From Tautonia marina (GTDB lineage: Bacteria; Planctomycetota; Planctomycetia; Isosphaerales; Isosphaeraceae): DNA of 64,000 nucleotides. Shown here piece after piece: positions 63,894 through 64,000 of this stretch (its first letter is position 1; each line of letters begins with the position of its first letter). Under the pieces are notes generated by a model. The model had not been told where the DNA came from. It saw nothing but the letters and a program-made list of their open reading frames with translations, and ran no database searches. The DNA lies in contig NZ_WEZF01000012.1 in assembly GCF_009177065.1 (NCBI RefSeq), positions 152,741-216,740 of the forward strand, in the 5' to 3' direction. The translations under genes and the position numbers were made by a program.

Positions 63894-64000
63894 TGGGAAC
63901 GCGCGTGGCCTCAGCCCCGGCGAAGGGATTCCGCTCCAATCCTCACCGCTCGCCAGGCCCAATCGTCCCTTTTTTTCGCGCCGACCCGATCAAAAAGTGA

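Noticed and set aside
63894..64000. 35-codon frame at the right edge
   Set aside because: Its composition is not protein-like and it has no ribosome site. The tail after the GH13 gene shows only a T-rich run near 63970 and no clear feature.

Overview
This window is a high-GC bacterial chromosome segment that most likely comes from a planctomycete, probably of the family Isosphaeraceae. The evidence is its content: three genes with the PSCyt2/PSD1 (DUF1549/DUF1553) architecture, three DUF1501 genes, two sulfatases, a planctomycete-type ECF sigma factor, many exported proteins with Tat or Sec signals, and housekeeping genes scattered among unrelated neighbours. The genus is inferred from gene content only. 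No rRNA, CRISPR array, transposase or phage gene was seen.

Positions 1-13.4 kb hold a cut-off Tat-exported protein, a siroheme synthase N-domain protein, UDP-glucose dehydrogenase, an exported twin PRC-barrel protein, an exported hypothetical, a NIPSNAP protein, a PhoD phosphatase, a complete prpD-prpB-prpC methylcitrate operon and a Tat-exported aldo/keto reductase. Positions 13.5-23.1 kb hold tRNA-Cys with its own terminator, prephenate dehydrogenase with a TTG start, a large exported TPR protein, and a co-directional run yebC - dapL - folK (with an unusual C-terminal extension) - smpB - dnaA-like gene, followed by a Gly/Tyr-rich exported protein. Positions 23.2-29.7 kb hold glycogen branching enzyme and a three-gene phosphorelay (REC-histidine kinase, PAS histidine kinase, single-domain response regulator). 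Positions 29.8-32.8 kb are a minus-strand row rpmA - obg - coaX - yqgE. Positions 33.0-34.1 kb carry a compact trio of small helical proteins, the first WXG100-like. Positions 34.1-39.1 kb encode a CocE/NonD hydrolase, a neutral-ceramidase-like protein and a divergent, shortened MnmE-like GTPase.

Positions 39.4-59.5 kb are dominated by the planctomycete PSCyt/PSD1 + DUF1501 system. There is a plus-strand pair (39.4-43.4 kb), and a minus-strand four-gene operon (51.2 to 43.5 kb) with an Ig-like PSD1 protein, a DUF1501 protein, a PPC-domain protein and an alpha/beta hydrolase. A third set is split: DUF1501 at 51.5 kb and PSD1 at 54.8 kb lie either side of a lower-GC insert that carries a HEAT-repeat protein, an orphan protein and a REPIN-like inverted repeat pair. 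The PSD1 gene of the split set runs into a sulfatase and a c-heme-motif alpha/alpha-barrel protein. The remainder holds a MazG-like pyrophosphohydrolase, a second sulfatase, an ECF sigma factor and a GH13 glycosidase.

The best candidates for under-described biology are the WXG100-like trio, the multi-version PSD1/DUF1501 cassettes with their heme-motif partners, and the REPIN-bearing insert. Three housekeeping homologues with degenerate or altered key motifs (MnmE-like, FolK extension, DnaA-like) also deserve attention.
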